From the NCBI GenBank assembly GCA_964567475.1, contig CAZMMV010000020.1:1-23298 (forward strand): a stretch of DNA of 23,298 nucleotides, in the 5' to 3' direction. The stretch is from CAZMMV01 sp964567475 (GTDB lineage: Bacteria; Bacillota; Clostridia; Tissierellales; Tissierellaceae). The stretch's first letter is position 1. Each line of letters opens with the position of its first letter. Below the pieces are notes generated by a model that worked only from the letters and a program-made list of their open reading frames with translations, did not search any database and had not been told where the DNA came from. Positions 8,195-14,517 of the stretch are shown here, one piece after another. A program made the translations under genes and the position numbers.

Positions 8195-8223
8195 ATTATA
8201 CCCTATTGTCCTCGTCAAGTAAA
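8195..8223 (-). promoter_or_regulatory. Promoter of the folT leader
   Basis: TTTACT (8218-8223) and a perfect TATAAT (8195-8200) are 17 bases apart. The -10 box overlaps the stop codon of the upstream membrane-protein gene, so folT has its own promoter inside the end of that gene. Confidence 0.65.
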
Positions 8224-8813
8224 CTCTCCTTATCCTTTTTCTTCATATATTCTATTATTTTATAACTTCCAATAAAGCTAGCTACTATAAATGTAATTAT
8301 AGACATGATTTTATAATAATTTCTATAAACGGTAAACCGAGAAGTTATTATAAATATAATAGTTAAAAAATATAGTCTTCTTACCTTTCCCTTAGCATAA
8401 GGATTAATACTTTCCTTTAAATCCTCCTTTTTTTCCTTATATCCTTTTATTATATAGTCTTCTATATCCTCATCAGGTGAAAGTACTTTTTCCTCCTCTA
8501 ATTTTAGTTTATAATCTGCTTTTATCTTTTCTATTTTTTTATTTCTTTCTTTTATAGCTATTTTTTTAAGAACAAAACTAGCATAAGAAATAATTATAAT
8601 TCCTAATATAGATGAAATTATAAAATTACCTATAATTTTATACAAAAATACAATGGATAAAACAAAAACTACTAAGATTATAGATATTTTATCAAAAATG
8701 TCTGCCCTAGTAGTTTTACCTCTTTTTATTTGTTTTGTATAAAAGTTATTTAATAACCTTTGTCTTTCCTTTTCATCTAAAGCTTCTTTTTTGTGAGTTT
8801 TTTCTTTTTTCAT
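8196..8813 (-). CDS. Unrecognised membrane protein
   Basis: The product is 205 residues and I do not recognise a family. A charged N-terminal arm (residues 1-40) precedes two hydrophobic segments (about 44-62 and 65-86). A lysine- and glutamate-rich stretch with coiled-coil character follows (about 88-135), and a second pair of membrane segments lies near 148-162 and 168-188. The C-terminus is acidic. Its start lies 41 bases inside the end of the Lit gene, so the two are translationally linked, and a role in lipoprotein or envelope work is possible but not shown. The overlap is seen; the function is not. Confidence 0.7.
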   Translation of the reverse strand: MKKEKTHKKEALDEKERQRLLNNFYTKQIKRGKTTRADIFDKISIILVVFVLSIVFLYKIIGNFIISSILGIIIISYASFVLKKIAIKERNKKIEKIKADYKLKLEEEKVLSPDEDIEDYIIKGYKEKKEDLKESINPYAKGKVRRLYFLTIIFIITSRFTVYRNYYKIMSIITFIVASFIGSYKIIEYMKKKDKESLLDEDNRV

Positions 8814-9453
8814 AATTATCTTTTCCCTTCTTCATAGTAATGTAGCCTATAAACTGTATTATTGACACAAAACTAATAAAAGATACTATTATTCTTCTTG
8901 CTATTGTCATAAAGAATTCCTCTGGTAACATTTGAATCAATAAATCAGTTTTAGGATTCAATAGCCATAAATCATTAGAAAAAAATATATGATGGAACAA
9001 TGTAAAATATTTATTAAAATCAAAATATATCATTAGAAATAACATACCCAGAAATATCCAATTTATAAACAAACCTAATACAATGCTTTTTATCCACTTG
9101 TTTCCTTTCCCTATTAAAAGCATTGCTATTGAAACTCCTGACAAAAAAATAAAAATATTCTTTAGTTTAAAAGCAATTTTAAATAATTTTTGTACATCTT
9201 CCATGTGCAATATTTCTCTTTTATTGAAATTTTCTTGTAAAACTTCTACCCCTGCATCATCTTTTAAATAAGTAAATAAATCCTTAGTTATAGCTTCTAA
9301 TTCTTTTTCATTTTTATCTGTTAGCTCTTTAATCCTATATTTTTCATAGGACTTCATGTAAAAATCCATATTAAATGTGAACTTTTCTACAGCTAGTAAA
9401 AGACACAATCCAGATAAAGATATAACTAATAATACTATAAATATCCTTTTCAA
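8773..9453 (-). CDS. lit: Lipoprotein intramolecular transacylase family (Lit, DUF1461/TIGR01906)
   Basis: The product is 226 residues with an N-terminal membrane segment, an outside loop of about 80 residues and three further membrane segments. The hallmarks of DUF1461 are visible: FNKREILHMEDV with His83, and FHHIFFSNDLWLLNP with His154/His155, followed by LIQMLPEEFF. Characterised Gram-positive members move an acyl chain from the diacylglyceryl group to the N-terminal amine of lipoproteins, producing lyso-form lipoproteins. Paired histidines are their catalytic candidates. The start is TTG with GGAGGAG upstream. Lgt is also in this window, though not adjacent. The family call is firm; activity in this organism is inferred. 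Confidence 0.83.
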   Translation of the reverse strand: MKRIFIVLLVISLSGLCLLLAVEKFTFNMDFYMKSYEKYRIKELTDKNEKELEAITKDLFTYLKDDAGVEVLQENFNKREILHMEDVQKLFKIAFKLKNIFIFLSGVSIAMLLIGKGNKWIKSIVLGLFINWIFLGMLFLMIYFDFNKYFTLFHHIFFSNDLWLLNPKTDLLIQMLPEEFFMTIARRIIVSFISFVSIIQFIGYITMKKGKDNYEKRKNSQKRSFR

Positions 9454-9490
9454 AATTTCTCCTCCAAATTATATATTAAACATATAAAAT

Positions 9491-9530
9491 ATAAGGGCCA
9501 GTAGAAAATATACTTTCCACTGGCCCTTAT
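9491..9530 (-). terminator. Terminator after the 57-residue ORF
   Basis: A 12-bp perfect inverted repeat, ATAAGGGCCAGT and ACTGGCCCTTAT, has a 16-base loop that can itself pair GAAA with TTTC. It is unusually GC-rich for the region. It lies six bases after the small ORF stop, and the minus-strand 3' side is ATTTTATATGTTT. Confidence 0.82.
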
Positions 9531-9535
9531 GAGTT

Positions 9536-9709
9536 TTAATTCATAGCTCTTTCAAGTTTTTCTAAATGCTTTATAGGAAACACAGATAAAAGCTCTTTAT
9601 ATTGCTCTACAGATAGACCTTGTACACTAGTATATATTTCTATTTTTGTATCTATATCAGCAGAAATAAATCTATCCTTTATTTCATAAAAACTATCATT
9701 AGACTCCAT
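9536..9709 (-). CDS. Small protein of 57 residues, unknown function
   Basis: This is a short frame running from ATG (9709) to TAA (9536), beginning MESNDSFYEIKDRFISADID and ending LEKLERAMN. The ribosome binding site is close to ideal (GAGGAGGTAACTT before ATG) and a strong terminator follows the stop at once. These two signals support a real single-gene unit. The protein is acidic in the first half, has no membrane segment or cysteine, and looks alpha-helical. A pattern of VQGLSVEQYKELL and a following proline suggests a two- or three-helix bundle. I do not recognise a family. Confidence 0.72.
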   Translation of the reverse strand: MESNDSFYEIKDRFISADIDTKIEIYTSVQGLSVEQYKELLSVFPIKHLEKLERAMN

Positions 9710-9811
9710 AAGTTACCTCCTCATAATATCTCTATAAGAATATTATGTTTCATGTAAATATATTTATACATAATAAAAAACATTTACATATAAAGAAGTT
9801 ATAAAAATATT

Positions 9812-9846
9812 AAAAGGATTAAAATTTTTAAGTTTTTAATCCTTTT
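9812..9846 (-). terminator. Terminator after prxU
   Basis: A 13-bp perfect inverted repeat, AAAAGGATTAAAA and TTTTAATCCTTTT, is separated by nine bases. It lies 24 bases after the peroxiredoxin stop, and a T-rich run follows on the minus strand. Confidence 0.85.
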
Positions 9847-9870
9847 ATAAATTATTAATTAAAATCTATT

Positions 9871-10587
9871 TTAGTCTTCAAATGCCTCTTTAACTTTCCA
9901 CTTTTTCCATACATTTCCTACTAATTCTGGACCTGGTTTTAAAGTAGTTTTACCTGGTTTCCAACCTGACGGAGTAACTTCCCCACCTTTTGTTTCTCTA
10001 ACTAGTTGAAATGCCTTTATCTGTCTTAAAGCTTCTGAAACATTTCTTCCAACTGGTGGTGTAAGAACTTCAAATGCTTGAACTATTCCATCTGGATCTA
10101 TGATAAATCTACCCCTAGTATCTACTCCACCGTCTTCATCATATACTCCGTACATTTTACCTATCTTTCCACCTCCATCAGATAACATTGGATAAGGAAT
10201 ATCCTTGTTTATTATCTTAGAAAGTTCATTTTCATTCCATATTTTATGAACAAATGGTGAATCTACACTCATTGATAATACTTCTACTCCTAAATCTTGA
10301 AATTCTGAATACTTTTCAGCAACTGCTGAAACTTCAGTAGCTCAGACAAAAGTAAAATCTCCTGGATAGAAACATAATAATACCCATTTTCCTTTATAAT
10401 CTTCTAAACTTACCTTTGTAAAGTCTCCATTATGAAATGCTTGTGCAGTAAAATTTGGTGCTGGTTTACCTACTTTTATCATTTGTTGACTCTCCTCCTT
10501 GATAGTAGCTTCTTTTACTTCTACATGCTTATCCTCAACTATGCTATTGTTACTAGCTCCACAACCTATTTTTATTTTTTTACTCAT
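9871..10587 (-). CDS. Selenocysteine peroxiredoxin (PrxU-type)
   Basis: Two frames form one gene of 238 residues interrupted by a single in-frame UGA at 10342-10344. The UGA falls exactly where the family has its peroxidatic cysteine: YPGDFTFV-U-ATE against the usual YPxDFTFVCPTE. On either side the frame and family pattern are intact (thioredoxin fold, then YPMLSDGGGKIGKMYGV and RGRFIIDPDG). A SECIS-like hairpin lies downstream of the UGA. Selenocysteine peroxiredoxins are known in amino-acid-fermenting clostridia. The resolving cysteine of the AhpC type is replaced by Thr in GEVTPSGWKPG, so this may act as a one-selenol enzyme; Cys9 and Cys72 are the only cysteines. The N-terminal arm (about residues 1-35) is unusual. 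Start ATG with GGAGGTGG. Confidence 0.9.
10314..10331 (-). other. SECIS-like hairpin of the selenocysteine peroxiredoxin
   Basis: On the mRNA a 7-bp perfect stem, TTTCAGC and GCTGAAA, closes an AGTT tetraloop. The stem starts 10 bases after the UGA, and the loop begins 17 bases after it. The GU in the loop and this distance match the kind of bacterial element read by SelB, as in formate dehydrogenase mRNA. A smaller competing hairpin (CTGAA/TTCAG) overlaps it. Confidence 0.72.
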
Positions 10588-10624
10588 ATATCCACCTCCA
10601 ATATATTTTATCTATCTGCCTTTT

Positions 10625-10645
10625 AGTATAGATATTATCTATACT
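10625..10645. promoter_or_regulatory. Palindromic operator candidate at the prxU promoter
   Basis: A perfect 10-1-10 palindrome, AGTATAGATA-T-TATCTATACT, lies 38 bases before the prxU ATG. A plausible promoter (TTAAGT, 17 bases, TATAGT) has its -10 box overlapping the palindrome edge, so a bound protein would block it. The odd-spaced symmetry resembles Fur/PerR-family boxes, but the bases do not match the PerR consensus. Confidence 0.55.
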
Positions 10646-10657
10646 ATATATACCTTA

Positions 10658-10684
10658 ATAGATAAACTTAAAACATTTATCTAT
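10658..10684. repeat. Inverted repeat at the yeiH 3' end
   Basis: ATAGATAAA and TTTATCTAT are separated by nine bases, overlapping the yeiH stop. The arms share the ATAGATA/TATCTAT unit with the prxU operator candidate, and another TATCTAT lies at 10609-10615. It could be a second binding site or a weak hairpin after yeiH. Confidence 0.5.
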
Positions 10685-11700
10685 ATTTGTCCCATAAAAG
10701 ATTGTACTGTAAATGAAACTACTACTACCAAAGTAGAAATCAGAAATCCATGTAACATTGGTAAAAATCCGGACTTAGATACTTCTTTGAAATTAGTATT
10801 CAATCCTATCGATGCCAAGGCCATAACCATTAAAAACTTACTTACAGTAGCTATTTTATTGCTTGATTCTACTGATATAAATCCTAAACTTTTCATACTA
10901 ACCACAATTAAAAACATAATTATAAACCAAGGAAATATCTTTTTTATATCTACTTTTTGTTTTTCAGAACTTCCTTTAGCATTGTTTTTTAAATTCAACC
11001 TTTCATTTATATAAGAAAATATTAAAACTGCAGGTACAATTGATAGAGTTCTTGTTAATTTAACTATAAGAGAAAAATTTCCTGCAAGATCAGAAAATGC
11101 ATATCCTGCTGCCACTACTGAAGATGTGTCATTGACTGCTGTTCCAGTCCAAAGTCCAAATCCTAAATCACTCATACCAAAATACTTTCCCGCAATAGGG
11201 AAAAATATAACCATTACTATATCAAATATAAATGTAGCTGATATGGCGTAGGCAATCTGATTATTTTCTGCATCTATAGTTGGAGCTATTGCAGCTATAG
11301 CTGACCCTCCACAAATACCAGTACCTGCAGAAATTAGTCCTGAAAGTTTCCAATCCATATGAAATAATTTTCCCAAATAATACCCACCTCCAAAAGCTGT
11401 TGCCAGTGTAAAGCACATTACAAACAAAGAATATTTTCCAACTTGTAATACTTGATTAAAACTAAGTGTTGCTCCCATTAGTATAATAGATAATTTTAAT
11501 ATTCTTTTAGATACAAACTTTGTTCCTTCTTCATATTTATTCTTTTTAGATACTAATGGATTAAATACCATGCCCAATAAAAGAGCAAAAACTCCAGCAC
11601 TAATAAGTTTTCCTGGTATAAATTCACTTATAAGATTTGCTGCATAAGCTAAAAAAATTGTAATCATAATTCCTGGTAAGTACTTTTTAATATAATTCAT
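10681..11700 (-). CDS. YeiH-family putative sulfate/anion exporter (UPF0324)
   Basis: The product is 339 residues with about ten membrane segments. Hallmarks of the YeiH/YadS (Cons_hypoth698) family are GICGGSAIAAIAPT near residue 130 and FGLWTGTAVNDTSSVVAAGYAF near residue 185, both in re-entrant-like membrane stretches. Members are described as putative sulfate exporters; the substrate is not firmly known. A LysR regulator is encoded divergently, the common arrangement for this family. The start is ATG with AAAGGAGTGG upstream. The selenocysteine peroxiredoxin follows in the same direction after 93 bases, so the two may share stress or sulfur/selenium context, but a repeat-rich promoter lies between them. 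Confidence 0.87.
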   Translation of the reverse strand: MNYIKKYLPGIMITIFLAYAANLISEFIPGKLISAGVFALLLGMVFNPLVSKKNKYEEGTKFVSKRILKLSIILMGATLSFNQVLQVGKYSLFVMCFTLATAFGGGYYLGKLFHMDWKLSGLISAGTGICGGSAIAAIAPTIDAENNQIAYAISATFIFDIVMVIFFPIAGKYFGMSDLGFGLWTGTAVNDTSSVVAAGYAFSDLAGNFSLIVKLTRTLSIVPAVLIFSYINERLNLKNNAKGSSEKQKVDIKKIFPWFIIMFLIVVSMKSLGFISVESSNKIATVSKFLMVMALASIGLNTNFKEVSKSGFLPMLHGFLISTLVVVVSFTVQSFMGQI

Positions 11701-11742
11701 TCAATCCACTCCTTTTATTTTCTGGCATTTCTACCATTACTA

Positions 11743-11774
11743 TTGATTTTATATTCTTATTGATATAAAATCAA
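11743..11774. promoter_or_regulatory. 12-bp inverted repeat, LysR operator candidate
   Basis: TTGATTTTATAT and ATATAAAATCAA are perfect arms separated by eight bases. They lie between the divergent yeiH and LysR genes, where LysR-type regulators normally bind their target and their own promoter. Confidence 0.6.
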
Positions 11775-11781
11775 ATTATCA

Positions 11782-11803
11782 TTACTTATATAACTATAAG
11801 TAA
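11782..11803. promoter_or_regulatory. Second inverted repeat in the LysR/yeiH gap
   Basis: TTACTTATA and TATAAGTAA are separated by four bases, 22 bases before the LysR start codon. It probably covers the LysR promoter and could be an autoregulatory site. Confidence 0.5.
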
Positions 11804-11824
11804 AACTTATACTAGGAGGATTCA

Positions 11825-12709
11825 ATGATTGACTTTAGATTAAAAACTTTTTTAACCCTTTGTAAAATATTAAACTATACTAAAACTGCAGAAATATTGC
11901 ATATTACACAACCAGCAGTATCTCAACATATTAAATATTTAGAATCTGAATATAATGTTAAATTATTTAGTTACAAAAATAAAATTTTATCCCTTACAGA
12001 TCCTGGGAAAATTCTATATGATTTTCTCTTAGCTATGGATGCTAGTTCTAAAAGAATCAAAGAAATCCTATCTGAGGTTGATAATAAAAATCATCCTATA
12101 ATCTTTGGAACTACATTAACTATAGGTGAGTATACTATGAATAATTTACTTCCCAAACTATTAATAGATTATCCTGAATTAAATATTACAATGGATGTAG
12201 GAAATACACAAAATTTATTAAAAAAACTTAATAATGGGGATATTGATTTTGCAATACTAGAGGGACATTTTGATAAATCCAAGTATGAAACTTACTTTTT
12301 TTCTCTAGAAGCTTTTATTGGAGTATGCTCTCCCCTTCATAGTTTCACAAATAAAGATGTATATTTTAAAGACATTTTTCAAGAAAAATTAATATTAAGA
12401 GAAAAAGGGTCTGGTACTAGAAATATTTTTGAACAAATACTATATGAGCATAATTTTACCATGAATAGTTTTAAACATATTATTGAGATTGCAAATATGT
12501 CCGTAATCAAAAATTTAGTTTCTAAAAACCTTGGTATTACATTTTTATATAGAGAAGCTGTAAAAGAAGAAATAAAAGAAGGTAAATTAGTTGAAATTAA
12601 TTTAAGCGATTTTAAAGTAAATAGAGAATTTAATTTTGTGTTTTTAAAAGATAATTTACACCACAAAGAGTATAAAAAATGGTTTGATTATTTTTTATCT
12701 ATTAAATAA
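11825..12709 (+). CDS. LysR-family transcriptional regulator
   Basis: The product is 294 residues. The winged helix-turn-helix occupies about residues 1-60, with the recognition helix in TAEILHITQPAVSQHIKYLE and the wing in VKLFSYKNKILSLTDPG. The remainder is a two-lobed periplasmic-binding-protein-like effector domain (residues about 90-294), including the REKGSGTRNIFE block typical of the CysL/CysB-like branch. It is divergent from the yeiH exporter, with two inverted repeats between them, so it probably controls yeiH in response to a sulfur-related or anion signal. The effector is not readable from the sequence. The ATG start has AGGAGGA and the gene ends in a bidirectional terminator. Confidence 0.93.
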   Translation: MIDFRLKTFLTLCKILNYTKTAEILHITQPAVSQHIKYLESEYNVKLFSYKNKILSLTDPGKILYDFLLAMDASSKRIKEILSEVDNKNHPIIFGTTLTIGEYTMNNLLPKLLIDYPELNITMDVGNTQNLLKKLNNGDIDFAILEGHFDKSKYETYFFSLEAFIGVCSPLHSFTNKDVYFKDIFQEKLILREKGSGTRNIFEQILYEHNFTMNSFKHIIEIANMSVIKNLVSKNLGITFLYREAVKEEIKEGKLVEINLSDFKVNREFNFVFLKDNLHHKEYKKWFDYFLSIK

Positions 12710-12745
12710 AAAATGATAGCACCTTTTAATAGGCCTATCATTTTT
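12709..12745 (+). terminator. Bidirectional terminator between the LysR gene and dinB
   Basis: AAAAATGATAG and CTATCATTTTT are 11-bp arms with a 15-base middle that includes a further CC/GG pairing. It sits between two convergent genes and has T runs on both 3' sides. Confidence 0.85.
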
Positions 12746-12749
12746 ATAA

Positions 12750-13832
12750 TTAAATGTTATCAAAAAAAGATAATTGTTTTAAGTCTGAAGATATTAAATT
12801 TGATACTGTTAATCCAATCAATCTAATTTTAAATCTTATATCTATTTCATCTAGTAATTTAATTGCTATTTCATATATATCATCAAAAGAACTTATATGA
12901 CTCATCAAGGTTCTACTTCTAGTCTGGGTTTTAAAATTTGCATCTTTAATTTTTAAGGTAATAGTTCTTCCATGTATTTTTTTATATTTTAATTCTTCTT
13001 CTAATTCTAAAGAAAAAACCCTTAAATATTCCTTAAGTTCTTCTATATCCTTTGTACTTTCTCTAAATGTACGTTCAATACCTAAGGATTTTCTTTCCCT
13101 AGTAGTATTTACTTCTCTATTATCTACTCCCCTTATCCTATAATAAATTTCTTTTCCCATCTTTCCTAAAAGTTCTACTAGAAATTCTTCTGAAAGTTGT
13201 AATAAATCTTCTATTTTATAAACTCCAATATTATTTAATCGTTTTGCAGACTTAGGACCTAATCCATGTACCTTGTTAATAGGTAATGGCAATAATATTG
13301 TTGGTATCATATCTTTAGATATTTGTGTAATTCCTGAGGGCTTGTTCCAGTCAGAAGCTAATTTAGCTAAAAACTTATTATAAGATAGGCCTACAGACAT
13401 AGTTAAGCCAGTTTTATTTAAAACTTGTTCTTTTATACTTTCTACTAACTTTAAAGGCTCCATATCTATATATGAAATATCTAAATAAGCTTCATCTATG
13501 GAGACCCTTTCTATCAAATCTGTAAACTGATTTAATATATTAAAAACCTCTCTAGAAACTTCCTGATACCTTGCCATCCTTCCAGCTACATAACAAGCAT
13601 GAGGACATTTCTTCTTTGCTATAAATATAGGCATAGCAGAATGAACACCATATTTCCTAGCTTCATAATTTGCTGTAGTTACTACTCCATGATTACTTGG
13701 ACCTCCTACAATTACAGGAAGCCCCTTTAATTTAGGATTATCATGTTCTTCAACTGAAGCATAAAAGGCATCCATATCTACATGAATAATATTAAGTCTT
13801 TCTATGTCATTTGAACTTTTAATCTTCTTCAC
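12750..13832 (-). CDS. dinB: DNA polymerase IV (DinB, Y-family)
   Basis: The product is 360 residues, a Y-family translesion polymerase. The catalytic aspartates are in HVDMDAFYASVE (Asp19, Asp21) and SIDEAYLD (Asp113, Glu114). The helix-hairpin-helix region is at about LPINKVHGLGPKSAKRL, and the little-finger domain begins near residue 240. The final residues QLSFFDNI contain a beta-clamp binding motif (QLSFF). The annotated start is GTG, directly preceded by AAAGAG, which leaves almost no spacing; initiation a few codons downstream cannot be excluded. The family is involved in error-prone bypass under stress. It is a single-gene unit with its own promoter. No LexA box was recognised upstream. 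Confidence 0.95.
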   Translation of the reverse strand: MKKIKSSNDIERLNIIHVDMDAFYASVEEHDNPKLKGLPVIVGGPSNHGVVTTANYEARKYGVHSAMPIFIAKKKCPHACYVAGRMARYQEVSREVFNILNQFTDLIERVSIDEAYLDISYIDMEPLKLVESIKEQVLNKTGLTMSVGLSYNKFLAKLASDWNKPSGITQISKDMIPTILLPLPINKVHGLGPKSAKRLNNIGVYKIEDLLQLSEEFLVELLGKMGKEIYYRIRGVDNREVNTTRERKSLGIERTFRESTKDIEELKEYLRVFSLELEEELKYKKIHGRTITLKIKDANFKTQTRSRTLMSHISSFDDIYEIAIKLLDEIDIRFKIRLIGLTVSNLISSDLKQLSFFDNI

Positions 13833-13864
13833 CTCTTTGTTACTTGCTAAGTATATTTTATCAT

Positions 13865-13892
13865 ATTATACACTTTTAATCTATTTAGCTAA
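13865..13892 (-). promoter_or_regulatory. dinB promoter
   Basis: A perfect TATAAT at 13865-13870 and a weak TTAGCT at 13887-13892, separated by 16 bases, lie about 35 bases before the dinB start. Confidence 0.5.
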
Positions 13893-13905
13893 TCTACTTT
13901 TAAAA

Positions 13906-13936
13906 AATATAACCCAACTCAAAGTTAGGTTATATT
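13906..13936 (-). terminator. Terminator after sodC
   Basis: A 14-bp stem with one mismatch (outer arms AATATAACC and GGTTATATT) closes a CAA loop and overlaps the sodC stop. On the minus strand it runs into a T6 stretch. Confidence 0.88.
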
Positions 13937-14412
13937 ATCGCTTCTTCTATTACTCCGCATGCAATTCTTTTACCTGAATTCCCAGCTGGTTGACTTCTAT
14001 AGTCATCTGGGTTTTCATGAATTATTACTGATTTACCTATTATATCTTCTGGCCTAAATTTATCTGTGAAAAAAGTCACTCTCGCATATCCATCATTTGA
14101 AAACAATACTGGAAAATCCCCTGCATGATTACCATGAGGTTGATCTGTAGGATTGTAGTGACCTCCTGCTGACTCAAATGGATTATCAGGATTAGTTAAC
14201 TGGCATAGGCCATTCTCATGTATATGAAAACCATGTGGCCCGATAGGCTCCTTATCCTTAGTAGCTGGAACATAATCAGGTAAACCCCAAACTTCTATAT
14301 GAACTTCCGTAGCTTCTTCCAACTCATCAAAAAATATTATTCCTGTTAAATTTGGATATAGATTACCACCCTTTATCCTTGCATAAGCTTTAGTTCTATT
14401 TATATTACACAT
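13930..14412 (-). CDS. Cu/Zn superoxide dismutase family protein without signal peptide
   Basis: The product is 160 residues from ATG at 14412. The frame extends five codons further to a TTG, but the ribosome binding site AGAGGTG lies inside that extension, so the ATG is preferred. SodC motifs are present: GPHGFHIHENG (copper ligands), GGHYNP, HGNHAGDFP (zinc and bridging ligands) and the C-terminal SVIIHENPDDY with NSGKRIACG. Two cysteines, in ENGLCQL and RIACGV, can form the usual disulfide. There is no signal peptide, unlike typical bacterial SodC, so it would be cytoplasmic and its metallation there is uncertain. It could be a true dismutase or a SodC-like copper protein. Confidence 0.88.
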   Translation of the reverse strand: MCNINRTKAYARIKGGNLYPNLTGIIFFDELEEATEVHIEVWGLPDYVPATKDKEPIGPHGFHIHENGLCQLTNPDNPFESAGGHYNPTDQPHGNHAGDFPVLFSNDGYARVTFFTDKFRPEDIIGKSVIIHENPDDYRSQPAGNSGKRIACGVIEEAII

Positions 14413-14460
14413 ACAATCACCTCTCAACTATATAGTATGAATAGATGATTTAAGATGTGT

Positions 14461-14516
14461 TATATAAAAGTAAAAAGTTGAGAGCAAATTTGCTCTCAAC
14501 TTTTTACTTTTATATA
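14461..14516 (-). terminator. 56-base perfect palindrome, terminator of the following gene
   Basis: The two 28-base arms are exact reverse complements with no spacer; the centre is GAGAGCAAATTTGCTCTC. It lies two bases after the stop of the copper-amine-oxidase-domain gene. The arm on the minus-strand 3' side contains TTTTTACTTTT, giving a strong bidirectional terminator. Confidence 0.87.
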
Positions 14517-14517
14517 T

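Noticed and set aside
8195..8219. TTGACG next to TATAAT as the folT promoter
   Set aside because: The spacing is only 12 bases; TTTACT at 17 bases is more plausible.
8034..8222. Plus-strand ORF of 62 residues over the folT leader
   Set aside because: It coincides with the antisense of a THF riboswitch and promoter, and has no recognisable protein pattern.
9871..10341. A separate 133-residue peroxiredoxin fragment starting at MSVDSPFV
   Set aside because: The frame continues upstream through UGA with family-like residues and no ribosome binding site precedes this ATG, so it is the second half of the selenoprotein.
10625..10645. PerR box
   Set aside because: The symmetry is similar but the bases do not match the TTATAAT-N-ATTATAA consensus, so only an unspecified operator is claimed.
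10499..11014. Plus-strand ORF of 171 residues across the prxU-yeiH region
   Set aside because: It is antisense to conserved coding sequence of both genes and looks like low-complexity hydrophobic shadow sequence.
14413..14427. TTG start giving a five-residue-longer SodC-like protein
   Set aside because: The ribosome binding site AGAGGTG lies within those codons and is well spaced for the ATG at 14412.
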